This document shows, piece after piece, positions 1 to 8,000 of a stretch of 28,593 nt of DNA. Numbering within the stretch: position 1 is the stretch's first letter; each line of letters opens with the position of its first letter. A model generated the notes under the pieces. It saw only the letters and a program-made list of their open reading frames with translations. It was not told the origin of the DNA and did not search any database. The stretch is from a virus: positions 1 through 28,593 of the IMG/VR virus record IMGVR_UViG_3300022198_002526; one strand, given 5' to 3'. A program made the position numbers and the translations under genes.

Positions 1-151
1 TAGTTGGTTGAGCACCAGTGAATACGGTTTTACTAATAGAGATACCAGCAGACGCATTGATTTTTGCATTGGTAATCGCACCATTATCAATCTTTGCTGA
101 AGTGATTGTTTCGTCTGTGATACTTCCTGTTTTTAATTTACTGATTGCCAT
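1..151 (-). CDS. Tail fibre protein, N-terminal part only (cut by window edge)
   Basis: The first 50 codons of a minus-strand gene run off the left edge. It starts MAISKLKTGSITDETITSAK and continues with a second ITNAKI copy and a SAGISISK stretch. The same style of N-terminus (ITDSAITTAKI, ITNAKIASDAAI, then a SKL or SKT motif) opens the 1038- and 1024-residue fibres in this window, so this is probably another fibre of that group; that is inference from 50 residues. The ATG overlaps the stop of the preceding paralogue as TAATG, which implies translational coupling. The C-terminal part, which would carry the receptor-binding domain, is outside the window, so length and specificity cannot be judged. 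Confidence 0.75.
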   Translation of the reverse strand, partial: MAISKLKTGSITDETITSAKIDNGAITNAKINASAGISISKTVFTGAQPT

Positions 152-795
152 TATGAAACTCCATATAATTTGATTGTGCCGGCATCTATATTTCCTGAAT
201 CAAACTTAAACTGAATAGCATTGATTGCTGATGTGCTATTTAAATATCCTGCTGAATAACAATCAACAACATAATCTCCAGCATCTACTCTCATACTTCT
301 AGTCATAAAATGTTTTACATAAGTTGTAGAACTAGGATTATATATTTTTAAAATACCACTTGTTTGTTGGTCATTATCATTACCAACATCAGGATTTAAA
401 GGTATAAAAGATGTTGATTGTGCTAAATCCATAGAAGTTGTATATGAAACCTGTCCTCCAACACCACCCTCAGATTGACTAGCACCAAAAAAAGTTGAAG
501 TTGTTGTCACACCATAAGAACTTCCACTATTTGTGCTGCCTTGAAACTGAAAATCAGCACCGTCAGTTGCTGGATGAATAGTATTCCAAACAAACCAATA
601 TTCATCATAAGTTGAATCTATATTAGAAGTAAATGATATCGTAGAATCACCTGAAGCTGTAGCAGTCGTCAATAATTTCAAACTCACACCAGTAATTGAT
701 GTAATATTGTTTAACGAAGCATTATTGATAGCACTTGAACCTAATACACCATTTGATCCAATGTTATTTGTAAATGTTCTTGTAATTGTTCCCAT
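151..795 (-). CDS. Tandem tail-tip/adhesin-like paralogue 1 (class A core)
   Basis: This 214-residue protein is the last translated of six tandem paralogues. It has four conserved blocks: an N-terminal MGTITRTFTNNIG segment, an STISFTSNIDSTYDEYWF block near residues 50-70, NPSSTTYVKHF near 155, and a C-terminal TSAINAIQF...GNIDAGTIKLYG block. The stretches between are variable. Predicted composition is beta-rich with many Ser, Thr, Gly and Asn, and there is no signal peptide or membrane segment. It belongs to class A (YWFVWN paired with GILKIYN) and carries the FQGS strand type. It is the most diverged copy: the usual TASASAS is TATASGDS and DGGSNYN is NSGSSYG. A virion tail-tip or receptor-binding role is inferred from its place in the fibre block. 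Both its start and its stop overlap neighbours as TAATG. Confidence 0.85.
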   Translation of the reverse strand: MGTITRTFTNNIGSNGVLGSSAINNASLNNITSITGVSLKLLTTATASGDSTISFTSNIDSTYDEYWFVWNTIHPATDGADFQFQGSTNSGSSYGVTTTSTFFGASQSEGGVGGQVSYTTSMDLAQSTSFIPLNPDVGNDNDQQTSGILKIYNPSSTTYVKHFMTRSMRVDAGDYVVDCYSAGYLNSTSAINAIQFKFDSGNIDAGTIKLYGVS

Positions 796-1457
796 TATGT
801 TTTCTTTACTCCAAATAATTTGATTGTGCCAGCGTCTATGTTACCTGATGCCATTTTAAAATCAATAGCATCGATTGCTGAAGTTGTATTAAAATATCCT
901 CCATAATAAGTATTGATAGAAATATCATTTAAGTTTGTTCTATTTGAAGTTCCCATAAAATGTTTTACATAAGTGGTGCTACTAGGATTAAATAACCATA
1001 ATTCACCACTACCATTTTCATCACTAGCATTACCTAAATCATTAAATAATATTTGATATGATGTTGATTGTGCCAAATCTTCAGAAGGACCATAACCAAG
1101 AGAAGTAACACTGTCACTCTCACTGTGATATGCTTGAAAAAAACTTGATGTCTTAGTCACATTATAATTACTTCCACCATCAGTGCTTCCGTTAAAATGA
1201 AAAGCAGTTCCATCAGTAGCTGGATGAATATTAATAAACTTAAAACAATAAGCATCATATGTTGAATCCAATCCTGATGTGAAACTTAAAGAAGCACTAG
1301 CAGATGCTGTCTGTTCACTAATCAAAAAAAAGTCTCCTACATCACAACCTGATGGTAGAGAAGTCACAGCACTTACACTGGTATTGGAGATACCCGATGC
1401 TGATACAACACCGCCGGTTGTAATATTATTTGCTAATGCTCTTGTTATTGTTCCCAT
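795..1457 (-). CDS. Tandem tail-tip/adhesin-like paralogue 2 (class B core)
   Basis: This 220-residue member of the six-gene array has the full set of blocks: QTASASASLSFTSGLDSTYD, then YCFKFINIHPATDG, FNGSTDGGSNYNVTKT, GELWLFNPSSTTYVKHF and GNIDAGTIKLFG. It is class B (YCFKFINIH with ELWLF) with the FNGS strand type. A 90-bp stretch of this gene (1221-1310) matches the class B copy at 2763-3425 at 86 of 90 positions, much closer than the genes are overall. Start and stop both overlap neighbours as TAATG. No enzymatic motif is visible. Function is inferred from the fibre context: a small beta-structured tip or decoration protein of the tail. Confidence 0.85.
   Translation of the reverse strand: MGTITRALANNITTGGVVSASGISNTSVSAVTSLPSGCDVGDFFLISEQTASASASLSFTSGLDSTYDAYCFKFINIHPATDGTAFHFNGSTDGGSNYNVTKTSSFFQAYHSESDSVTSLGYGPSEDLAQSTSYQILFNDLGNASDENGSGELWLFNPSSTTYVKHFMGTSNRTNLNDISINTYYGGYFNTTSAIDAIDFKMASGNIDAGTIKLFGVKKT
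1221..1310. repeat. 90-bp near-identical patch, copy in paralogue 2
   Basis: It differs from 3189-3278 at four single positions out of 90 by hand count. It encodes block II and the class B strand. Confidence 0.8.
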
Positions 1458-2107
1458 TATTTTAATCCGTATAAGTATATTGTTCCGGCATCAATATTTC
1501 CGAAAACACATTTAAAATCGATAGCATTAATTGCTGATGTGGTATTGAAATATCCTGCATTAAAAACATTTCTTGAAGAATTAGGGTGGTCACCATTACC
1601 AATAGAAATAAAATGTTTTACATAAGTTGTAGATGAAGGATTAAACAATTTCAATATACCACAACAAGAAGCATCATTATTATTTGAAGTTCCACTGCTA
1701 ATATTTGAATATCCTGTACCTTGTGCAATATCATTACCTGTACTATAATCTAGTGATGCTGAAGCATCATCTTCTCTGTGTTGTGCTTGAAAAAAAGTAG
1801 TAGTTTTTGTGACATTATAATTACTACCACCATCTATGCTTCCGTTAAAAGAAAATGGAGTATCATTATTAGCCGGGTGAACATCATTCCATATAAACCA
1901 ATACTCATCATAAGTAGAATCAATACCTGATGTGAAACTAATAGAAGCACTAGCACTAGCAGTCTGAGAGGAAATCAACACTAAATCACTCTTAGCAGCT
2001 GTCGGTAAATCAGTGATACCTGATACGGAAGTGTTATTGATAGCACCAGACAGAAAAGTGCCGTCTGTGTTGAGTAAGTTAGCAAATCCTCTTGTATTAG
2101 CACCCAT
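1457..2107 (-). CDS. Tandem tail-tip/adhesin-like paralogue 3 (class A core)
   Basis: This 216-residue array member is class A (YWFIWNDVHP with GILKLFN) and carries the FNGS strand type (FNGSIDGGSNYNVTKT). It differs from its siblings by an adjacent Cys-Cys pair (DASCCG) just before the GILKLFN strand and by its own loop near residue 170 (NGDHPNSSRN). Unlike most of the array it is not directly coupled to its upstream neighbour: eight bases separate it from the stop of paralogue 4. In that junction lies AATAAATA (2113-2120), one base off the T4 late box, five bases before the ATG. That is the same spacing as the exact late boxes ahead of gp25 and the cysteine-rich gene. The adhesin role is inferred. 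Confidence 0.85.
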   Translation of the reverse strand: MGANTRGFANLLNTDGTFLSGAINNTSVSGITDLPTAAKSDLVLISSQTASASASISFTSGIDSTYDEYWFIWNDVHPANNDTPFSFNGSIDGGSNYNVTKTTTFFQAQHREDDASASLDYSTGNDIAQGTGYSNISSGTSNNNDASCCGILKLFNPSSTTYVKHFISIGNGDHPNSSRNVFNAGYFNTTSAINAIDFKCVFGNIDAGTIYLYGLK

Positions 2108-2112
2108 AGTTC

Positions 2113-2120
2113 TATTTATT
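2113..2120 (-). promoter_or_regulatory. Possible degenerate late-promoter box (AATAAATA)
   Basis: One mismatch to the T4 late box TATAAATA on the minus strand, five bases upstream of the ATG of paralogue 3. It coincides with one of the few uncoupled junctions of the array. It overlaps the stop codon of paralogue 4 (GAAATAAATAG), and in AT-rich DNA such a match can arise by chance. Confidence 0.25.
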
Positions 2121-2763
2121 TCACTCCAAACATTTGTATTGTGCCGGCATCTATGTTTCCTGTATCAAATCTAAAAATAACACCATTAATAGCTGAAGTA
2201 GTATTACAATATCCAGCAACAAGATTATGCCAACTTCTAGCACTAGCAAATACACTGTTTGTTTCAGAAATAAAATGTTTTACATAAGTTGTAGAACTTG
2301 GATTGTATAATTTTACAATACCAGATACAGATTCATCGTTTCCTGTATAAACATTTTGACATATTTCTTGGTCTGCTGTTGATTGTGCTAAATCATAACC
2401 AGTTTGATAATCTAGTTGAGCAATTGTATCATTTTCAGCGTGCTGTGCTACAAAACTTGTAGTCGTTTTGGTGACATTCCAATTACTTCCACCATCAGTA
2501 GAAAAATTAATACCTAGACCACCTGTATTTACTGAAGGGTGACAATTATTTAATACAAACCAATACTCATCATAAGTCGAATCAATACCAGACGTAAAAC
2601 TTATTGAACTACTAGCAGATGCTGTAGATTCACTAATCAATATCAAAGAACCGCCTAATGATAAATCAGTAATGTTTCCTAAAGATGTATTATTGACAGC
2701 ACTGGAAGTAATAACTCCACTGGTTGTAAAACTGTTAGCGATGTTTCTTGTTGCCTGTCCCAT
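2116..2763 (-). CDS. Tandem tail-tip/adhesin-like paralogue 4 (class A core)
   Basis: This 215-residue array member is class A (YWFVLNNCHP with GIVKLYN) and has the INFS strand type (GINFSTDGGSNWNVTKT). The INFS strand is otherwise seen only in paralogue 6, which is class B, so the two halves of the protein have different closest relatives within the array. Its variable loop near residue 175 (SVFASARSWHNLV) is unlike any sibling's. N-terminus MGQATRNIANSFTTSG follows the shared pattern. The ATG overlaps the stop of paralogue 5 (TAATG). The adhesin or tip role is inferred from position. Confidence 0.85.
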   Translation of the reverse strand: MGQATRNIANSFTTSGVITSSAVNNTSLGNITDLSLGGSLILISESTASASSSISFTSGIDSTYDEYWFVLNNCHPSVNTGGLGINFSTDGGSNWNVTKTTTSFVAQHAENDTIAQLDYQTGYDLAQSTADQEICQNVYTGNDESVSGIVKLYNPSSTTYVKHFISETNSVFASARSWHNLVAGYCNTTSAINGVIFRFDTGNIDAGTIQMFGVK

Positions 2764-3425
2764 TAACTTGTTGATACTCCGAATAATTTGATAGTGCCAG
2801 CGTCTATGTTACCTGAAGTAAATTTAAAATCAACAGCATTGATTGCTGATGTGGTATTGAAATAACCAGCCGCATACACATCTGTTGCTCTATCAGCACT
2901 ATGTGCAACACTTATTCTACTCATAAAATGTTTAACATATGTAGTAGAACTAGGATTATATAACCACAATTCACCACTGGTATTTTGGTCATTATCAGCA
3001 CCATCTTCTTCACTAATTGTTTGATAGTTTGTGCCTTGTGCTTGGTCTTGTCCAGCTCTATAAACTAATTGTGTGGCCGAATCATCTTCATGGTGTTTTG
3101 CTATAAAAACAGTTGTTGTCATTGTTGTATTGTAATTAGAACCACCATCAGTTGAACCTTGAAATTGTAAAGTAACATTATCTGTTCCTGGATGAATATT
3201 AATAAACTTAAAACAATAAGCATCATAAGTTGAATCTAAACCTGATGTAAAACTTAAAGAAGCACTAGCAGATGCTGTTTGTGTACTGAGTAAAGTCATT
3301 TTACCAGCATTAGCACCAGAAGGCAACGCTGTAATACCACTTAAACTGGCATTGTTGATACCTGCTGCCTTTAACTTTCCTGTTGTGTCAAAGTTATTGG
3401 CAAGTGATGTAATTCGTGTTCCCAT
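2763..3425 (-). CDS. Tandem tail-tip/adhesin-like paralogue 5 (class B core)
   Basis: This 220-residue array member is class B (YCFKFINIHP with GELWLYN) and has the FQGS strand type (FQGSTDGGSNYNTTMT). Its DNA at 3189-3278 is nearly identical to paralogue 2 at 1221-1310, differing at 4 of 90 positions. The FQGS strand links it instead to paralogue 1, a class A protein. Start and stop are both TAATG overlaps. The protein lacks signal peptide, membrane segment or catalytic motif. The inferred role is a beta-structured tail-tip protein. Confidence 0.85.
   Translation of the reverse strand: MGTRITSLANNFDTTGKLKAAGINNASLSGITALPSGANAGKMTLLSTQTASASASLSFTSGLDSTYDAYCFKFINIHPGTDNVTLQFQGSTDGGSNYNTTMTTTVFIAKHHEDDSATQLVYRAGQDQAQGTNYQTISEEDGADNDQNTSGELWLYNPSSTTYVKHFMSRISVAHSADRATDVYAAGYFNTTSAINAVDFKFTSGNIDAGTIKLFGVSTS
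3189..3278. repeat. 90-bp near-identical patch, copy in paralogue 5
   Basis: Partner of 1221-1310. The two genes sit about 2 kb apart with two class A paralogues between them. Confidence 0.8.
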
Positions 3426-4093
3426 TATGCTATTCCGTATAGTGCTATTGTTCCGTCATCAATGTTGCCTGATGACATTTGAAATCTAACAGCATTAATT
3501 GCTGATGTGGTGTTTCCATATCCTGCTGTAAAAATATGTTGATGATAGGGCGCATTTCCACTTGTTAAAATACTATGTGTTAATTCAGACACAAAATGTT
3601 TTACATAAGTGGTAGATGAGGGGTTGAATAACCATAATTCTAAATTTGTATTTAAATCATTTTCATCACCTGTTAATCCTCTGCCTAATTGGTGGTCGCC
3701 TGTACCTTGTGCTAAATCACCAACTGTATCATAAATAAGACCATTAAATGTATCTGCTTCATCGTGGTATGCTCTAAAATATGTTGTAGTCTTAGTGACA
3801 TTATAATTACTGCCACCGTCAGTAGAAAAATTTATTCCAAAAGTTATATCATCAGCAGAACAATGAATATTAATAAACTTAAAACAATAAGTTTTGTATG
3901 TGGAATCAATACCAGATGTAAATGAAATAGAAGAACTAGCTGATGCTGTTTGTGATGAAATCAGTTTCATCTTGCCGTCAACGGCAGTTGGTAAACTTGT
4001 AACGGAGTTTAGTGAGGCATTATTGAAGGCACTAGATGAGAATACTCCACTGGCGCCAACATTATTGGCTGCTGTTCTAATAATACTTCCCAT
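3425..4093 (-). CDS. Tandem tail-tip/adhesin-like paralogue 6, first of the array (class B core)
   Basis: This 222-residue protein is the first transcribed of the six. It is class B (YCFKFINIHC with LELWLFN) and carries the INFS strand type. Its block II reads STYKTYCF where others have STYDEY or STYDAY, and its C-terminus ends GNIDDGTIALYGIA. It has the longest variable segment before the final block (LTHSILTSGNAPYHQHIF, with a local His/Tyr/Gln cluster). It is preceded by a strong Shine-Dalgarno GGAGG seven bases or less from the ATG, in contrast to its coupled downstream siblings. This suggests it is the main ribosome-loading point for the array. Function is inferred from the fibre context. 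Confidence 0.85.
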   Translation of the reverse strand: MGSIIRTAANNVGASGVFSSSAFNNASLNSVTSLPTAVDGKMKLISSQTASASSSISFTSGIDSTYKTYCFKFINIHCSADDITFGINFSTDGGSNYNVTKTTTYFRAYHDEADTFNGLIYDTVGDLAQGTGDHQLGRGLTGDENDLNTNLELWLFNPSSTTYVKHFVSELTHSILTSGNAPYHQHIFTAGYGNTTSAINAVRFQMSSGNIDDGTIALYGIA

Positions 4094-4108
4094 AAGACCT
4101 CCATGTCA

Positions 4109-5050
4109 TTAGGTTAATCTTAAATATCTGTAAGAAATTTCAGCAGACGATGCCGGTGCTGTAACAAATGTTAATGTAGTTCCTGAGATTGAATAGTCGT
4201 CTGTTGGAACTAGTGTTACACCATTGACAGTTACGATTACATCTTCGACTGTTCTTCCAGAATCGATTGTGAAACCTGTTGTTGATCCATCACCTGTATC
4301 GGTGCCATTAGTATATGTGGCAGTACCAGATAATGGTAGATAACGATAAGCGATTTCAGCACCAGATGCTGGGGCTGTTGTAAATGTTAATGTTGTACCT
4401 GAAATTGTGTAGTCAGTTGTTGGTACTAAATTAAATCCATTGACATACACTAAAACATCAGCAACACTTCTACCTGAATCGATTGTGAAACCTGTTGTTG
4501 ATCCGTCACCAGTATCAGTTCCTGAAGTGTAAGTTAATGAGGGTACAAGATATGAATAAGCAACTTTTTTGTTTGAACCTGCTGATGCATCGTACACAAC
4601 AAACTCATCACCTGAAGCTGGAGTTGCCGCTAAATCAGTTGACCCATTAATATCTAAATCACTGGCAACATTGGATGCCTGAATCTTTTTGAGTGAACCT
4701 GCTGATGTGTCGTAAACAATAAAGTAATCATTATCTGCTCGTGTTTCTGCAAGTTCAGTTAAACCGGTAATGGCACCAGTACCCAGAGTTGCAACTTCCG
4801 TTGTAACACCAAGATAAACAACAAAGACAGTATCTGAAGAACCGGGAGCAGAGGCAAAGACAATCTGTGTACCACCAGAGGTTAGATTGTATGCAACTTC
4901 CGGTTCTTGGACAACACCTGCAATAGATACAAGTATTGAAGAACTTGAACCGACTGTATAATCAAGTGAAAATGTTGTTGTTGATCCGTCAGGCGAAAGT
5001 GGTTGTTTTTCAAAACTTCCGTATAAAGGTGATCTTCCGATATATGCCAT
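4109..5050 (-). CDS. Repeat-built tail-fibre adaptor/connector protein (313 aa)
   Basis: The protein is assembled from short beta repeats. An N-terminal MAYIGRSPLYGSFEKQ segment leads into a DGSTTTFSLDY...SILVSIAGVVQEP...FASAPGSSD unit (residues about 20-80). Two YD(T/A)SAGS(L/N)KK units follow (about 105-165). The last 140 residues are two copies of a roughly 67-residue unit beginning YTSGTDTGDGSTTGF or YTNGTDTGDGSTTGF and ending YRYLPL or YRYLRL. The 264-residue protein at 12506-13300 has the same plan with one such terminal unit. This architecture is common next to marine-phage fibres; a role as fibre shaft or adaptor is inferred. A late box and an AGAAGGA Shine-Dalgarno precede it, so it may start its own late transcript leading into the six-gene array. 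Confidence 0.8.
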   Translation of the reverse strand: MAYIGRSPLYGSFEKQPLSPDGSTTTFSLDYTVGSSSSILVSIAGVVQEPEVAYNLTSGGTQIVFASAPGSSDTVFVVYLGVTTEVATLGTGAITGLTELAETRADNDYFIVYDTSAGSLKKIQASNVASDLDINGSTDLAATPASGDEFVVYDASAGSNKKVAYSYLVPSLTYTSGTDTGDGSTTGFTIDSGRSVADVLVYVNGFNLVPTTDYTISGTTLTFTTAPASGAEIAYRYLPLSGTATYTNGTDTGDGSTTGFTIDSGRTVEDVIVTVNGVTLVPTDDYSISGTTLTFVTAPASSAEISYRYLRLT

Positions 5051-5070
5051 TTATTTAATTCCTTCTATTC

Positions 5071-5078
5071 TATTTATA
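5071..5078 (-). promoter_or_regulatory. T4-type late promoter box TATAAATA
   Basis: An exact TATAAATA lies on the minus strand between the 1024-aa fibre and the 313-aa adaptor, 20 bases before the adaptor ATG, with AGAAGGA between them. In T4-like phages this box is read by the gp55 sigma factor with gp33 and the sliding clamp. Confidence 0.7.
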
Positions 5079-5082
5079 ATAC

Positions 5083-8000
5083 TTATCTCGCTGTTCCTTC
5101 GATAGTTGTAGCACCTGTACCCGATTTAAAGGGGGCTTCAGCAAACGCCATGTAGATGTATGTGCCACCCGATGCGTTAGTATCATTAAAATTTGATCTT
5201 ATTTTAAATCCATTTGATAAGTAATCGTGGTCTATATCTTCTGCTTCTACATTTGTTGCATTTGCATAAACATAATTATCAGTTGGATTTATATATCCTG
5301 CTCTAGCTGAATCATGTAATACCCATGCTTGAATAGCATTTGTTCTTTTAATTAAAGTAAAAGCAGGTCTAAACCCTGTATAGATGAATGCTCCGTCTGT
5401 ACTTCCGTTCCCTGTATAGCTACCGAACTTGCTATATCCTTCTATTTCTGCAAAACAGTAGGCGACCATATTACCACCACTACCATTAACACCATCTCTC
5501 GCACCTACATAAAAAACATTACTTGTTGGTGATGTGTTTTGCCAAACTGTTGTATCTACATCTCCTACACTAGTAGAATTTAAATAAAGTGTATGTCCTG
5601 CTCCTTTATGAACTGAATATGTGTACCAACTCCAACCATCACCATTTCGTCTTTTAACAATATAAAGTTTAGGTACAGCACCTAACCCATGTCCAACAGT
5701 ACCTGTGCTACCATTACCACTATAAGTGACTATAGAAAATCCTGCAGTCGTATTCGCTTGAACTGTTGAGGTAATAGTTCCGTCTGTGTTAGATGATGTA
5801 CTCCCTGCGTTTGCTTTCCAAGACCAACCTACATTTGTATATCCTGTTCCATTGATACCTACATTATCACCTAAAGTAAATCCGTCACTATCAAATGAAG
5901 TCAACATTGTAGTAAATTCACTTTCAGCATCTGTTGCATTACTTGCTAATTGTTTATTAACACCTCTACTTGAATCATTTAATCTGTGAGATGCAGTATT
6001 AGTTCTACTTTTTAACCAAACAAAATCTGGTTGAAATCCAACACCTGTTATAGATTGTGTACTACTATTACCATTCCATAAAACAGTATTAAAATACTCA
6101 GTAGGATCAGCAATAGTAACATTCGGTAAGTTGTTTGTACACAGAGCAAGGTAACCTGTTGGTGGTTCATACTCAAAGTTTCCATATCCGTTTTCATCAC
6201 TGTTGCCAGATGAGATTGAGAATGAGGGATTGCCGAAATTAAATCCTGCAGTTGATGGTGTTCCTGATGATTCAAATGCTGAAATTCTAAAATCTCTTTT
6301 ACGCCCACTTATTGAAATTCCAGTTGCTTGAGCAGTTAAACCTGTATCAATATTTCCATTTTTAGTAAAATAGACTTCACCATCATCTAAATTAATTGCT
6401 ACTGCTAAAATATCACCAGTGGTCATAGCACCTGCATTACTGTTAGCAGTTCCACTTGTACTCGTTTCACCAGTGGAAAAAATTATATGGCATTGATTAG
6501 TACCTGGAGTAGTATCATTGTGGTCGGCATCTGTAAGAGCAAATACCTTAAATTGACCACCTTGACTTATATCTTTAACTTCAAAATACCATTTTCCACT
6601 AGTTAAACCAAAAGTAGAAAAACAATGTTTATCACTTCCACTAGATACAATTTGAAGATTACCTTCGCTTAATGTTCCACCCATAGCATTTGATAAAGGA
6701 TTCAAAGTACAAAAGTTATTAGTCGGTGTATCACTTGTCTGATCCGTGGCAGCTAGATTGCTTGGTGTGAAATCGTTATTGTTTCCTGATGAATCATTTC
6801 CTAAATCAGCACTATTTGAAAAGTCTAAGTAGTATCCATCTGTTCCATAAGTGCCTGTATATTTTTTTGGTACCCAAGCACCTGTTGTTGAATCTGTTTC
6901 ACCAAAGTCAGAAGCAGTTAACGCTTGTCCGTCAACAACATGAAGTTCAGCAATATATCCATCTGCATAAGCAGTAAGGTTTACAGAATCAGAATAATTT
7001 GCTACATCACTTCTTACACCTATTCTATTAGTTGCCCATTTAACATCGGTGTTTTGTCCAATCATAGAAGTATAAGTTGTTTGTTGAACACCGTTTATCC
7101 AGAGTTTTCCTCTGTCATTTGTTGTTGCTTGAGTAGTGTCTGTTTGTGCTACAATATGATACCAAGCACTTACATCTCGTTGGAGTCCATCTGCTCTAAC
7201 TTGAAAACTTCCACCAAAACCACCAAAATAAAATTCACCATTATTCCAAAAACTAATATAATTTCCACTTCCCCCTTTACTTCCGTCACCTGTGTCATTT
7301 GTATTTTGGTCACTGGCCCAAATAGTTTGTCTTGCGTTTAAAGTAGTTCTTTTTACCCATACAGAAACAGTAAAAGTTCTTTTGTTTGTTGTTCCTGTTG
7401 AACGAGTTAAATAAGCACTATCATTATCATTAAATCTAAGGGAATTATCAATCACAAAGTTAGTCACGGTAATACTAAAAGAACGACTAGCCGTTTGTGA
7501 TTCAGCATCTGTTGCTGTAATCGTAAATGTTGAAGTTGTGTCAGCGGCAACAGACGGTGCTGTACCCGTAATAGCACCAGTTGATGAATTTAAAGATAAA
7601 CCTGTTGGTAAACTACCAGATGTCACGGAATAGGAAATAGCACTATTCGAAGAAGCACTTACAGAGAAACTGGCACTCTCTCCTTCACCGACACTTCCTA
7701 ATGAACCAGAAGATGTTGAAAAACTTACGGTTTCTGAGTATAAAACGGTGCCTATTGAAGTAGCAGCCAATCCGTCTGGATTACTTACACGAATTTTATA
7801 ATCAGTTCCCTCTGTTAATGTAGAAGCAGGAATTGTTACACGTAATTGAGTAGCACTCACAAAAGTCACTGTTGGTAAATTAATAACAGCGTTGGTTGTA
7901 CTATGAATAAAATCTACTCGAGCACCATTAGTAAAATCAGTACCATTGATATCGACTGTTTCCGTATCATAGACAGCAGGTTGACCGTTTGTAATACTTA

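Larger units (their letters stand above)
151..4093 (-). repeat. Six-copy tandem paralogous gene array
   Basis: Six genes of 645-669 bp lie head to tail in one orientation, all alignable from end to end. The most conserved DNA is the stretch encoding TTYVKHF, read on the plus strand as aaaatgttttacataagt or a close variant near 306, 953, 1610, 2272, 2927 and 3593. Four of the five internal junctions are TAATG overlaps; the junction at 2108-2115 is not. The array looks like repeated whole-gene duplication followed by divergence in loops. Confidence 0.85.

Noticed and set aside
151-4093. A diversity-generating retroelement acting on the tandem tip genes
   Set aside because: The repeated blocks with variable loops suggested template and variable repeats, but no reverse transcriptase is in the window and the differences are whole-loop replacements plus substitutions at all base types, not adenine-specific changes.
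4077-4109. A 10-codon frame (MTWRSYGKYY) starting in a TAATG at the end of the 313-aa gene
   Set aside because: It only spans the ribosome site and first codons of paralogue 6, whose own GGAGG and ATG are much better; no support as a protein.
6925-7341. A 138-codon plus-strand frame opposite the 1024-aa fibre
   Set aside because: Its Ser/Cys/Ile-rich content is the mirror of a Ser/Thr/Asn-rich coding strand, and it has no initiation signal or recognisable domain.
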